Below are positions 16,456 to 24,366 of a stretch of DNA of 64,000 nt, in pieces. Source of the stretch: Treponema sp. (GTDB lineage Bacteria; Spirochaetota; Spirochaetia; Treponematales; Breznakiellaceae); contig JAIRQN010000063.1 of assembly GCA_031256445.1 (NCBI GenBank), forward strand, positions 1 to 64,000. Direction: 5' to 3'. The translations under genes were made by a program, and so were the position numbers. How positions within the stretch are numbered: the first letter of the stretch is position 1; every line of letters begins with the position of its first letter. The notes below the pieces were generated by a model. The model searched no databases and was not told the DNA's origin. It saw only the letters and a program-made list of their open reading frames with translations.

Positions 16456-17928
16456 ATGGGCGATTCTTTTTTTATCAATTTTAAATCTGAAAATGCAAAC
16501 GGCGTTAAAATTGAATCGAAAAAAGGCGAGACTGTTTTGTCTTCTTTTAACCGCGCGGGAGCCGCCCTGTCCGCTCCCTGCGGGGGAAGGGGAGTATGCG
16601 GAAAATGCCGTTTAACTCTGCTTGACGGGGAGGTCTGTTTAAAAGAAAACGGCGCGGTGCCTGGTGCAAAGAAACCTGTTCATATTAAACCTGGCGGCGC
16701 ATTTCCCGCCTGCCGCGCTATGCCTCTCTCTGACATTACAGTCTGCCTGCCGCCTTTAACGGCGAAATATTCAGCGCCGTTATCTGTCATTCAGGCGGAA
16801 AGAAAGATCAAACGCGCAGGAGCCGCCATTGACATAGGCACTACCACAGTGCAGGCGGAATTGATCGATCTTGATACAGGCGAGTGCATGGAGACTTTTT
16901 TTGCGCCCAATGACCAGCGCGGTTTCGGCGCGGATGTGATGAGCCGCATCTGCGCGGCAAAAAACGGAAAACTTGACGATCTTTTCAGGGCAATCAACAA
17001 TCAGACGGAAAATCTGCTGCGGCATTATATCAACAGGTGGAATCTTGACGGCATTGAACAGTGCGCAGTCAGCGGAAACACAACCATGCTGCACATTTTT
17101 TGCCGCGCAGATCCTTCCCCGATGGGAGAAGCTCCCTATGCTCCGCAGTTTCTTGAAGAGCGGATTTTTAAAGGCGGCGAGCTTTCCCTCAGCGCGCGGC
17201 AGGTTGTCATGCTTCCCGGAATTTCAGCGTTTGTCGGCGCTGATATCACATCAGGTTTGGCTTTTATTGACATAATGAACAGAAAGGAAAATTCCCTTTT
17301 TGTTGACATCGGGACAAACGGAGAGATGGCGGTGTGGAATGAAAGCGAAAAACGGCTGCTGTGCTGTTCAACCGCGGCAGGCCCGTGTTTTGAAGGAGCG
17401 CAGATATCGTGCGGCATGAGCGCGTCTGATTTTATTGACACTATTGCGTTAATGAAGAGGACAGGCGCTATAAACGCGGCCGGCGCGTTAGCTGAAGAAT
17501 ATTCGGATGGGCGGCGCGGAGGATACCCCGCGTCCGGAGGCATTGTTACTCAAAAAGATGTAAGAGAGTTTCAGCTTGCAAAAAGCGCGATTTATTCCGG
17601 AATTAAAACGCTTTGCGCTTCTGCGGCATCCATGCCGGCAGAAATTGAGCCGCAGGATTTTGACAGTATTTATATCGCAGGAGGACTTGGATTTTTTATC
17701 AATCTGGAAAGCGCCGCTGAAACAGGACTGCTGCCGCGTTTTTTAAACGGCGGTTTAAAAATAAAGACCGCCGTATGCGGCAACACAAGCCTAATGGGCG
17801 CGGTAAAGAGCATGACAGACCCGTCATTCCTGCCGCGCTGCCGCGAAATAATCAAGCGCAGCAGCGTAATCGATCTTGCCAAATCAGAAATGTTTGCGCG
17901 GGAGTTTACAGATAATATGTGGTTTTAA
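16456..17928 (+). CDS. Corrinoid reductive activase (RACo-like; ferredoxin + DUF4445 ASKHA ATPase)
   Basis: A 490-residue protein from ATG 16456 (longer upstream starts fall inside the divergent barrel gene). The N-terminal plant-type ferredoxin has Cys42, Cys48, Cys51 (APCGGRGVCGKC) and Cys86 (FPACRA) for a [2Fe-2S] cluster. The rest is the ASKHA ATPase-like domain of RACo: AIDIGTTTVQAELID (124-138), AVSGNTTMLHI, FVDIGTNGEMA and IAGGLGFFI. RACo reactivates Co(II) corrinoid proteins to Co(I) with ATP and ferredoxin-level electrons, and the presumed client is the adjacent corrinoid protein. It is shorter than many family members, with a reduced linker between the ferredoxin and ATPase parts. 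Confidence 0.88.
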   Translation: MGDSFFINFKSENANGVKIESKKGETVLSSFNRAGAALSAPCGGRGVCGKCRLTLLDGEVCLKENGAVPGAKKPVHIKPGGAFPACRAMPLSDITVCLPPLTAKYSAPLSVIQAERKIKRAGAAIDIGTTTVQAELIDLDTGECMETFFAPNDQRGFGADVMSRICAAKNGKLDDLFRAINNQTENLLRHYINRWNLDGIEQCAVSGNTTMLHIFCRADPSPMGEAPYAPQFLEERIFKGGELSLSARQVVMLPGISAFVGADITSGLAFIDIMNRKENSLFVDIGTNGEMAVWNESEKRLLCCSTAAGPCFEGAQISCGMSASDFIDTIALMKRTGAINAAGALAEEYSDGRRGGYPASGGIVTQKDVREFQLAKSAIYSGIKTLCASAASMPAEIEPQDFDSIYIAGGLGFFINLESAAETGLLPRFLNGGLKIKTAVCGNTSLMGAVKSMTDPSFLPRCREIIKRSSVIDLAKSEMFAREFTDNMWF

Positions 17929-17933
17929 CGCGG

Positions 17934-18578
17934 TTAATCGAAAAATGCGCGGCAGACATCAGCTGCCGAGGCGGCATCCTGAGTGTATGCGTCAGCGCCG
18001 ATTTCATCCGCAAAACCCTGAGTTACAGGAGCGCCGCCGACCATCACTTTTATTTTGTCCCGTACGCCAGAATCTTTAAGAGCGTCTATAACATCCTTCT
18101 GGACAGTCATTGTTGTGGTAAGAAGAGCTGACAGGCACAGGACTTTCGCGTCTGTTTCTTTCACTTTGTCCACTACCGCCTGGGTATCGCAGTCTACGCC
18201 AAGGTCTTCCACTTCGATGCCCTTGCCCTCGATCATCATTTTTACAAGGTTCTTCCCGATATCGTGAAGATCGCCTTTTACCGTGCATATTATCGCTTTT
18301 CCGACCGGTTGTACGCCTGCCTTCGCAAGATGAGGTTTCAGGGCTTCAGTGGCTTTGTTCATGGCGCGCGCCGCGATCAGCACTTCAGGAACAAATACTT
18401 CGTTGCGTTTGAATTTTCCGCCTACAATATTCATTCCGGACATAAGGGCATCCTGCAGAATATCCGCCGGCTGCGCTCCGGCGTCAAGCGCTTTCTGTAC
18501 TGAACCGACAATATCTTTCGCTTTTCCCTTCTGAAGAAGTTCCGATATTTCATCAAAAATTTCACTATATTCAGACAT
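17934..18578 (-). CDS. Corrinoid (B12-binding) methyl-carrier protein, MtgC/MtbC type
   Basis: A 214-residue protein with the two-domain plan of corrinoid methyl carriers: a helical cap (about 1-88, with GMNIVGGKFKRNEVFVPEVL) and a Rossmann-like cobalamin domain. The signature GDLHDIGKN contains Asp103, His105 (lower cobalt ligand) and Gly108, followed later by SALLTTTM and VGGAPVTQGFADEIGAD. It shuttles methyl groups between methyltransferases. An AGGAGC site precedes the ATG. It converges with the RACo gene (six bases between stops) and lies downstream of the DUF2284 gene. No substrate-specific MttB/MtgB/MtaB-type enzyme is encoded nearby. Confidence 0.93.
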   Translation of the reverse strand: MSEYSEIFDEISELLQKGKAKDIVGSVQKALDAGAQPADILQDALMSGMNIVGGKFKRNEVFVPEVLIAARAMNKATEALKPHLAKAGVQPVGKAIICTVKGDLHDIGKNLVKMMIEGKGIEVEDLGVDCDTQAVVDKVKETDAKVLCLSALLTTTMTVQKDVIDALKDSGVRDKIKVMVGGAPVTQGFADEIGADAYTQDAASAADVCRAFFD

Positions 18579-18648
18579 AACCCGCTCCTGAATTTGATTT
18601 TATTTACAATTGCATTGTAATATTTTTTTTTATTTTAGTCGAGTGTTT

Positions 18649-19206
18649 TCATTCAGTTATATTTAATGGAACCATGGAAAAAAAAGTGACTGTTCCAGGT
18701 CCGTTATTGTAGGCGATACCGGCTGCTTTACTCAGTTCAGTGACATTGACGCCTGCCGCTTCAATAGAGCCAATCATTTTTTTGGGAAACCGGCACCGTT
18801 TCGGGAAAGAACATACATTCCTGCCGTTTATGTTTGTGCATACAGGGCAGCTTCCCGCGCCGTAAACAGGAGACCCTTTAAACTTTTTTTTTACTTCAGC
18901 GGTTAACAAAGCATGCAGTTCCCTTCCTTTTGTCATTCCTTCATAATCAAAAGAATCCTCCATAACATGTTTGGTGGTAAATACCAGAATTTTTTCATGG
19001 GAAAGAATCTTTTTTTTCTGTTCATCTGCGCTTTCGCATACAGGCGGGCAAGTCCATGATTTGTTGTAATTGCCGCAGGCGTTGGTTTTACAGTAATCAA
19101 GCAAGCCAGCGGAGAAGACAAGCGCGGCGGCTGGTATAACCTTCCATTCGTGAATTGAAACGCCCGCTGACACGGCGGCTTTATAAAGGATTTTATTATA
19201 ATCCAT
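18649..19206 (-). CDS. DUF2284 cysteine-rich metal-binding protein
   Basis: A 185-residue protein with the two cysteine clusters of DUF2284: Cys39, Cys44, Cys53 and Cys57 (CKTNACGNYNKSWTCPPVC), and Cys120, Cys123, Cys132 and Cys138 (CPVC ... CSFPKRCRFP). Eight spaced cysteines are consistent with Fe-S clusters or zinc. Family members are often found with corrinoid methyltransferases in anaerobes, and here it sits 70 bases upstream of the corrinoid carrier on the same strand. The biochemical role is unknown; electron delivery to corrinoid reactivation is one possibility. No strong ribosome site is visible. Confidence 0.75.
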   Translation of the reverse strand: MDYNKILYKAAVSAGVSIHEWKVIPAAALVFSAGLLDYCKTNACGNYNKSWTCPPVCESADEQKKKILSHEKILVFTTKHVMEDSFDYEGMTKGRELHALLTAEVKKKFKGSPVYGAGSCPVCTNINGRNVCSFPKRCRFPKKMIGSIEAAGVNVTELSKAAGIAYNNGPGTVTFFSMVPLNITE

Positions 19207-19248
19207 AAATTTTAATAATCCTGTTTTAACATTTTATTTTTATAAGGT

Positions 19249-19280
19249 AGTTGTTCAATAACTGAAGTTATCGAACAACT
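19249..19280. repeat. 32-bp imperfect palindrome (intergenic family member 1)
   Basis: AGTTGTTCAATAACT (19249-19263) and AGTTATCGAACAACT (19266-19280) are 15-base arms with one mismatch around a GA centre. The element lies between divergent genes, so it cannot be a terminator for either, and no T-run follows. Similar elements occur at 26985-27018, 36202-36233 and 59674-59709. A mobile or REP-like repeat is as likely as an operator. Confidence 0.6.
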
Positions 19281-19309
19281 CTATTATATAAATCAGAAAA
19301 ACCGCACAG

Positions 19310-19331
19310 TATAGGGAAAATTCCCTATAAT
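19310..19331. promoter_or_regulatory. Palindrome TATAGGGAA-AA-TTCCCTATA over a putative -10 element
   Basis: TATAGGGAA (19310-19318) and TTCCCTATA (19321-19329) form a perfect 9-bp inverted repeat with a two-base centre. A plus-strand TATAAT (19326-19331) overlaps its right arm, about 77 bases upstream of the signalling gene at 19408. This is a plausible operator, but the regulator is unknown. Confidence 0.4.
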
Positions 19332-19407
19332 AAGCGGACATTAAAAAAGTCATTGCCTGCCTTCCTGTTACTTATTATAATTATTGCTGTAATTTCATGG
19401 AGTATTT

Positions 19408-20715
19408 ATGAGCACTTTGGGTATTATTAATTCAGATCAGAATATTCGCGAAAGTATTGCATATGCTTTTCAAAACAAACGGAATTTTCAGAATCCCAAT
19501 ATCAATAAAGATTTATTTTTCCTTGCTGAAGAAGATGAAATTCTTGAATTTCTTAAATATTCGCTGCCGGAACTGGTTGTTATCAATTTTTCCGATCAAA
19601 AGGTAAAGATCGACAGGATAATAACCCAGATTCAGAATGATAAATTTGTGCTAAATTTCGGTATAATCGGCATTTTTGATACTACTCTGGATTCGGAAGA
19701 GGATCTGCTGAAAAAATACAGATCCATAAATGTGCTTACGCTTATGGACAGAGGCTGGATAACGACACATTTGGTAAAAAGCGTAGAAATTATAGAACAG
19801 AATTATCAGATAATTTTTCAGCGGGAATTTACAAAAACATTCCTTAAGGGCGCAAGCGGCCGTTTTATACTGGATAATGATATTCGTTCTGTGCAGCTTT
19901 ATTCCGGCATAGGCGCCACAATTCTTGCCCAGCGTGAGCTGATAAATCCTGACAGCAAGATGCACCTTCAGCTTGCCTTGAGCGAACTTATTGTCAACGC
20001 GATTGAACATGGAAACTGCGGCATCAGCTATGAAGAAAAAGAACGGGTCATGGAAGACGGTCTTTCCTTTATGGAACTGGTTGCGGAAAAATGCAAGGAT
20101 CCGGCAGTCCGGGCAAAAAAAGTATTTTTCAGTTGGGAGATAAAACCTGACAGATCTGTTTTTATTATCAGCGATCAAGGCGGCGGTTTTGATGTTAAAA
20201 CATTTCTGGAAAAACTGAAAAATCAGAGTAAATACAGCCTGCATGGAAGAGGCATAAAATTGGCGGCAATGCTTACCCATAAATTAAGATATAGTACAAA
20301 AGGCAATAAAGTAGCATTGATAATCAATCATGATATGTCGGTTGAGCACGGCGTTCCGGCAGGTTTCATCAGGGAACAGGTTGTTTTGGTAAATAAGGGA
20401 GATGTGGTAATGCGCGAAGGCGAACGAAGCGACTGCCTTTACTACATTTCTTCCGGCACTTTTGAAGTGCTTCATAACGGTAAATGCGTAGGCTCGCTCT
20501 GCGCGCAGGATATTTTTTTGGGAGAAATGTCTTTTCTTCTTGATCAGCGCAGATCCGCGACCATCAGGGCTACAAGCGCGGGAAAACTGATACTTCTTCC
20601 CCAGAAAAATTTTATTAATATTATCCGGGAATATCCTCATTACGGGGTTTTCCTTTCAAAGCTGCTTGCGAAACGGCTTGTGCGAACCAACGATCAGGCC
20701 GCCGGCCTTCGGTAA
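19408..20715 (+). CDS. Signalling protein: receiver-like N-terminus, HATPase (anti-sigma-like) and cyclic-nucleotide-binding domain
   Basis: A 435-residue cytoplasmic protein with three parts. Residues 1-130 look like a divergent response-regulator fold (MSTLGIINSD at the start; strand LPELVVINFSD), but no normal phospho-Asp loop is evident. Residues 180-305 form a GHKL ATPase of the RsbW/SpoIIAB type: N-box ALSELIVNAIEHGN (190-203), G1 DQGGGFD (256-262) and G2 HGRGIKL (279-285). Residues 320-425 form a cNMP-binding domain (GDVVMREGERSDCLYYISSGTFEVL, then a phosphate-cassette-like stretch at FLGEMSFLLDQRRSATIRA). The combination suggests a ligand-gated kinase or anti-anti-sigma partner switch. 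The next gene encodes bacteriohemerythrin, so O2 or redox input is possible. Confidence 0.75.
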   Translation: MSTLGIINSDQNIRESIAYAFQNKRNFQNPNINKDLFFLAEEDEILEFLKYSLPELVVINFSDQKVKIDRIITQIQNDKFVLNFGIIGIFDTTLDSEEDLLKKYRSINVLTLMDRGWITTHLVKSVEIIEQNYQIIFQREFTKTFLKGASGRFILDNDIRSVQLYSGIGATILAQRELINPDSKMHLQLALSELIVNAIEHGNCGISYEEKERVMEDGLSFMELVAEKCKDPAVRAKKVFFSWEIKPDRSVFIISDQGGGFDVKTFLEKLKNQSKYSLHGRGIKLAAMLTHKLRYSTKGNKVALIINHDMSVEHGVPAGFIREQVVLVNKGDVVMREGERSDCLYYISSGTFEVLHNGKCVGSLCAQDIFLGEMSFLLDQRRSATIRATSAGKLILLPQKNFINIIREYPHYGVFLSKLLAKRLVRTNDQAAGLR

Positions 20716-20783
20716 TTTTTTGACAGTAAATATCCTGTTCAAAACCGCCGCTGACAGTATATAATTGCCGTAGGGAGATATAT

Positions 20784-21200
20784 ATGCCGTATGTATGGAG
20801 TCCAATTCTTGAAACAGGACATGAAAAAGTTGATGAGCAGCACCGCCAGTTATTCAACGCGTTAAACAATATTGTCGTTGCGTACAGGGAAAAAAGAGGT
20901 TCGCAGGAGATTATAAAAACTCTTTTTTTTCTGACCAATTATACAGTTATGCATTTTTCCACAGAAGAAGAGTTAATGTTAAAATTTAATTACCCCGATT
21001 ACGATGCGCATAAGAAAAACCACGAAGATTTTAAGGTAACAGTGCTGGAATTTATGCAGAAATTTCAGGATGAAGGCCCCAGCGAGGATCTTATTGTCAA
21101 TGTTACCTCCGCTGTCGGCGATTGGCTCCTGAGCCACATAAGAGTCGATGATAAAAAAATGGCGTCTTATGTGCTGGAAAAAGCTGATAATCAAGGATAA
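20784..21200 (+). CDS. Bacteriohemerythrin (O2-binding diiron protein)
   Basis: A 138-residue single-domain hemerythrin. All usual iron ligands are present: His20 (DEQHRQLF), His57 and Glu61 (HFSTEEELM), His76 and His80 (HKKNHEDF), and His118 and Asp123 (HIRVDDKK). It should bind O2 at a diiron centre in the cytoplasm, for storage, sensing or detoxification in an anaerobe. The ATG follows AGGGAGA at good spacing, and a TATAAT about 25 bases upstream suggests its own promoter. It follows the HATPase/cNMP signalling gene by 68 bases. Confidence 0.93.
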   Translation: MPYVWSPILETGHEKVDEQHRQLFNALNNIVVAYREKRGSQEIIKTLFFLTNYTVMHFSTEEELMLKFNYPDYDAHKKNHEDFKVTVLEFMQKFQDEGPSEDLIVNVTSAVGDWLLSHIRVDDKKMASYVLEKADNQG

Positions 21201-21245
21201 TTTATAACTGTCAATGCGGCGAAAATTTCCGGCGCATGATTTCAA

Positions 21246-21280
21246 GTGACAAAAATCGGTCTTTGTGCTAATATAGACTC
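21246..21280 (+). promoter_or_regulatory. Sigma-70-type promoter giving a leaderless citrate synthase mRNA
   Basis: The -35 GTGACA (21246-21251), a 17-base spacer and an extended -10 TGC TAATAT (-10 hexamer 21269-21274) make a good promoter. The last -10 base is only six bases before the ATG at 21281, so the predicted first transcribed base is the start codon itself. No ribosome-binding site is present. Confidence 0.6.
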
Positions 21281-22627
21281 ATGGAAAACGGCTTTATGGA
21301 AAAGTATTCAAAACTTGTGCTTGAGCGGGGCTTAATTGACAACGAACTGTACAGGAAGTACGAAGTCAAGCGCGGATTGCGGGATATCAGCGGAAAGGGC
21401 GTACTGGTCGGTCTTACGGAAATTTCCGAGATTGTTTCGTATGTTATTGAGGACGGCGATTACGTTCCCTGCGAAGGAAAACTTTATTACAGGGGAATAA
21501 ACATCGAAAAAATTGTTAAAGGTTTCCTTGATGAAAACCGTTTCGGCTTTGAGGAAGTATGCTTTCTGCTGCTTTTTGGGCATTTGCCGAACAGGAACGA
21601 GATTGAAGATTTTTCAAACCTTATAAAGAAAAACTCCTGTCTGCCGGATAATTTTGTGCGTGACACGATCATGAACGCCGCAAGCAGGGATATGATGAAT
21701 TCTCTGGCGAAGAGCGTTTTAACCCTTTACGCCTATGATAAAAATCCGGATGATATTTCAGTAGAAAATGTTTTACGGCAGTCTATCGGCCTGATTGCCC
21801 AGTTCCCGCTGCTTGCGGTTTACGGATACCAGTCTTACTCTCATTATTACGAAAGTAAAAGTCTTGTAATTCATCCCCCGCAGGAAGGCCTTTCCATCGC
21901 TCAGAATATCCTCTATATGCTCAGGGCTGATTGTTCGTATACAGAGCTGGAAGCGCGCATACTTGATATCGCTCTTGTTCTTCACGCCGAGCACGGCGGC
22001 GGCAACAATTCAACTTTTACAAATCATGTCGTTACTTCTTCTCATACGGACACTTACTCTGCGGTAGTGGCTTCGCTTGGCTCTCTTAAAGGGCCGCGCC
22101 ACGGCGGCGCCAATATAAAGGTTGTGCAGATGTTCCGCGACATGAAAGAAAATGTTTCAGACTGGAACGACGATAACGAAATAAAAACGTATCTTGAAAA
22201 GCTGCTCAACAGGGAAGGGTTTGACAAATCCGGCCTTATCTACGGAATGGGACACGCTGTTTATTCTCTTTCAGATCCAAGGGCGCTGATTTTCCGCCAG
22301 TTTGTCGAACAGCTTGCAACGGAAAAAGGCCGTTATGACGAGTATATGCTTTATACGAAAGTAGAAACCCTGGCTCCGGAAATAATCGGAAAGGTGCGCA
22401 AGATTTACAAGGGCGTCAGCGCGAATATCGACTTTTATTCGGGCTTTGTTTACAGCATGCTTGATTTACCGGAAGAGCTTTTCACTCCGTTGTTCGCCGT
22501 CGCGCGCGTTGTCGGCTGGAGCGCCCACCGCGTTGAAGAACTTGTGAACGAGGGCAAGATTATCCGCCCCGCTTACAAGTCTGTTACAAAGCAGCAGCCC
22601 TATAATCCAATGAAGGATCGCATTTAA
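21281..22627 (+). CDS. gltA: Citrate synthase
   Basis: A 448-residue citrate (or 2-methylcitrate) synthase that condenses acetyl-CoA and oxaloacetate. The active-site set is complete: His238 in VLHAEHGGGNNS, His274 in LKGPRHGGANIK, His325 in YGMGHAVYSLSDPRA, and Asp384 in ANIDFYSGFVY. The N-terminal region of about 40 residues before the core and the HAEHGGGN signature resemble the citrate synthases of anaerobes. In treponemes with an incomplete TCA cycle it would feed the branch to 2-oxoglutarate and glutamate. The gene is monocistronic; it overlaps the convergent transporter gene by four bases at its end. The start lacks a Shine-Dalgarno sequence. Confidence 0.93.
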   Translation: MENGFMEKYSKLVLERGLIDNELYRKYEVKRGLRDISGKGVLVGLTEISEIVSYVIEDGDYVPCEGKLYYRGINIEKIVKGFLDENRFGFEEVCFLLLFGHLPNRNEIEDFSNLIKKNSCLPDNFVRDTIMNAASRDMMNSLAKSVLTLYAYDKNPDDISVENVLRQSIGLIAQFPLLAVYGYQSYSHYYESKSLVIHPPQEGLSIAQNILYMLRADCSYTELEARILDIALVLHAEHGGGNNSTFTNHVVTSSHTDTYSAVVASLGSLKGPRHGGANIKVVQMFRDMKENVSDWNDDNEIKTYLEKLLNREGFDKSGLIYGMGHAVYSLSDPRALIFRQFVEQLATEKGRYDEYMLYTKVETLAPEIIGKVRKIYKGVSANIDFYSGFVYSMLDLPEELFTPLFAVARVVGWSAHRVEELVNEGKIIRPAYKSVTKQQPYNPMKDRI

Positions 22628-23388
22628 CTGATTGTCTGCAAAACAAGGCGTTTCATTTGCGCATAATGCAGCGAATCGTCCCTGTCAAATTCCTCTGAAG
22701 ATAAATAATCTTTCTTCTGCGGGCGGTTTTCCTTAACGTTGATAATTTTCGTTATTTTTCCTGGTTTGCCGTTTAAAATATATATTATATCTGATAAAAC
22801 AAGCGCCTCTTCCACATCATGGGTGATAAACAGTGTGGAAAATTTCATTTCCGCCGCGATACCGGCGTACCACGACTGCATCGCGTTCCTTGTGATTGCG
22901 TCTAACGCCGAGAAAGGCTCGTCAAGAAGAAGCACCTGGTTATGCTGCATGCATGTTCTTAATAAAGCGGCTCTCTGGCGCATTCCGCCGGAAAGTTCGC
23001 ACGGGTATTTTTTTTCATAACCGGAAAGCCCGAACATGGGAAAAAACCCGGCCGCTTTTTCGCGGGCGTTCCTTTTTTTCTCTCCCCGGATTAAAAGCGG
23101 AAGTATAACGTTATCCAGCGTTGTGCGGTATTCAAGAAGCAGATCTTTTTGCAGCATATAACTGACCCTGCCGCTGATGCCTGTAATGTCTTCATCATTT
23201 AAAAAGACCTTTCCGGAATCCGGTTTATCAACGCCGGCAAGCACATTGAACAGGGTGGTTTTGCCTGCCCCGGAAGGCCCAAGAAGGGAGATGAATCCCC
23301 CTTCGCACAGTTCAAGATTGATGTCTTTTATCACAGGCTCGGCTTCGTAATATTTAACAATATTTTCGCAGCGGAAAACAGGTTTCAT
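22624..23388 (-). CDS. thiZ: ABC transporter ATPase of a thiamine-precursor importer (ThiZ-like)
   Basis: A 254-residue ABC ATPase. Walker A is GPSGAGKTT (37-45), the signature is LSGGMRQRAALLR, Walker B is VLLLDEPFSALD and the switch is THDVEEAL. It belongs to the nitrate/taurine/HMP importer group. Its role in thiamine-precursor uptake is inferred from the operon: permease and THI5-like binding protein upstream and a TPP riboswitch in the leader. It begins six bases after the binding-protein stop. Confidence 0.85.
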   Translation of the reverse strand: MKPVFRCENIVKYYEAEPVIKDINLELCEGGFISLLGPSGAGKTTLFNVLAGVDKPDSGKVFLNDEDITGISGRVSYMLQKDLLLEYRTTLDNVILPLLIRGEKKRNAREKAAGFFPMFGLSGYEKKYPCELSGGMRQRAALLRTCMQHNQVLLLDEPFSALDAITRNAMQSWYAGIAAEMKFSTLFITHDVEEALVLSDIIYILNGKPGKITKIINVKENRPQKKDYLSSEEFDRDDSLHYAQMKRLVLQTIS

Positions 23389-23394
23389 GTTAAC

Positions 23395-24366
23395 CTATGG
23401 AAGGTATTCGTTTGTGAATCCGCCTTCGCCGATGTCTTTTTCCAAAAGACCATGTTCAAACATCCAACGGTAAAAGCCGCCCCACCGCCCGGGATCAATT
23501 TCTCCCCAGCGCGCCGCGTCTCCCTGATACCGTGTTTTTAAAAATTCCTGGCTTCTTGCGGCAAGCTGCCTGTCCAGCTCCGGCGCGTGCTTTATGAGAA
23601 TATCCGCCGCTTCTCCCGGATTTTGCATGGCGTAATTGTATCCGCGGCTTACCGCCGAAAGAAATTTTTTAGCTGTCTGAGGATTCGCCTTCGCCCAGTT
23701 TGTGTTCACTGCCAGCACAGGCGTGTAAAAATCCAGGACGCTGTCTATGGCTCCAAGATCAAGAAAGTCAATTTCTATTCCGTTAACTTCGGCGGCAATT
23801 CCATCCCACGCGTAATAAATCCAGATTGCGTCTACGTCAGTCTGGAGGGCGGATATGGCATCCGCCGCGAAGTTGGGAATCATTTTTACCGCGTTAAAAT
23901 CGCCGCCGTCATTTTCCACAATATGGCGTATAACCGCTGTTACCAGCGGCGACTCCCATGACGCGAAACGGTTTCCCGCAAGAGAGGCCGGTCTTTGAAT
24001 TCCGCTTTCCTTCAGGGACATAATACCCGATGTATTATGGCTGATTATCGCCGCGGCCGCCGTTATGGGCAGCGCGTCTTTTTCCTTCGCGATTGCCGGT
24101 CCCATTGATTCCTGGAAAGTAACGGCGAACTGCGCTCTTCCTGAAGCGAGCAGCACGAGCGCTTCATCTTCCGGCGGCTGCGTTATTGTCACATTGAGCC
24201 CTTCTTCCGCATACCAGCCTTTTTCAAGCGCAACAAAAAGCCCTGTGTGATTGGTATTCGGCGTCCAGTCCAGCAATACGCGTATTGCGCCGGCGTCTTT
24301 TTTACCGCAGCCTGTAACCGCGGCAATAACTGCGGCAATAAGCATACATACTGAAATTTTTTTCAT
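23395..24366 (-). CDS. thiY: Thiamine-precursor (HMP-type) binding lipoprotein, THI5/NMT1 family (ThiY-like)
   Basis: From ATG 24366 the product is a 323-residue lipoprotein with a lipobox ending at Cys20 (AAVTGC). The mature part opens with VLLDWTPNTNHTGLFVALEKGWYAEEGL, the hallmark of NMT1/THI5-like pyrimidine-binding proteins. An in-frame ATG at 24378 carries the GGAGG ribosome site itself, so 24366 (spacing about five) is preferred; this start overlaps the permease stop as ATGA. It should present hydroxymethylpyrimidine or a formylamino-pyrimidine to the permease at the outer face of the membrane. Confidence 0.88.
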   Translation of the reverse strand: MKKISVCMLIAAVIAAVTGCGKKDAGAIRVLLDWTPNTNHTGLFVALEKGWYAEEGLNVTITQPPEDEALVLLASGRAQFAVTFQESMGPAIAKEKDALPITAAAAIISHNTSGIMSLKESGIQRPASLAGNRFASWESPLVTAVIRHIVENDGGDFNAVKMIPNFAADAISALQTDVDAIWIYYAWDGIAAEVNGIEIDFLDLGAIDSVLDFYTPVLAVNTNWAKANPQTAKKFLSAVSRGYNYAMQNPGEAADILIKHAPELDRQLAARSQEFLKTRYQGDAARWGEIDPGRWGGFYRWMFEHGLLEKDIGEGGFTNEYLP

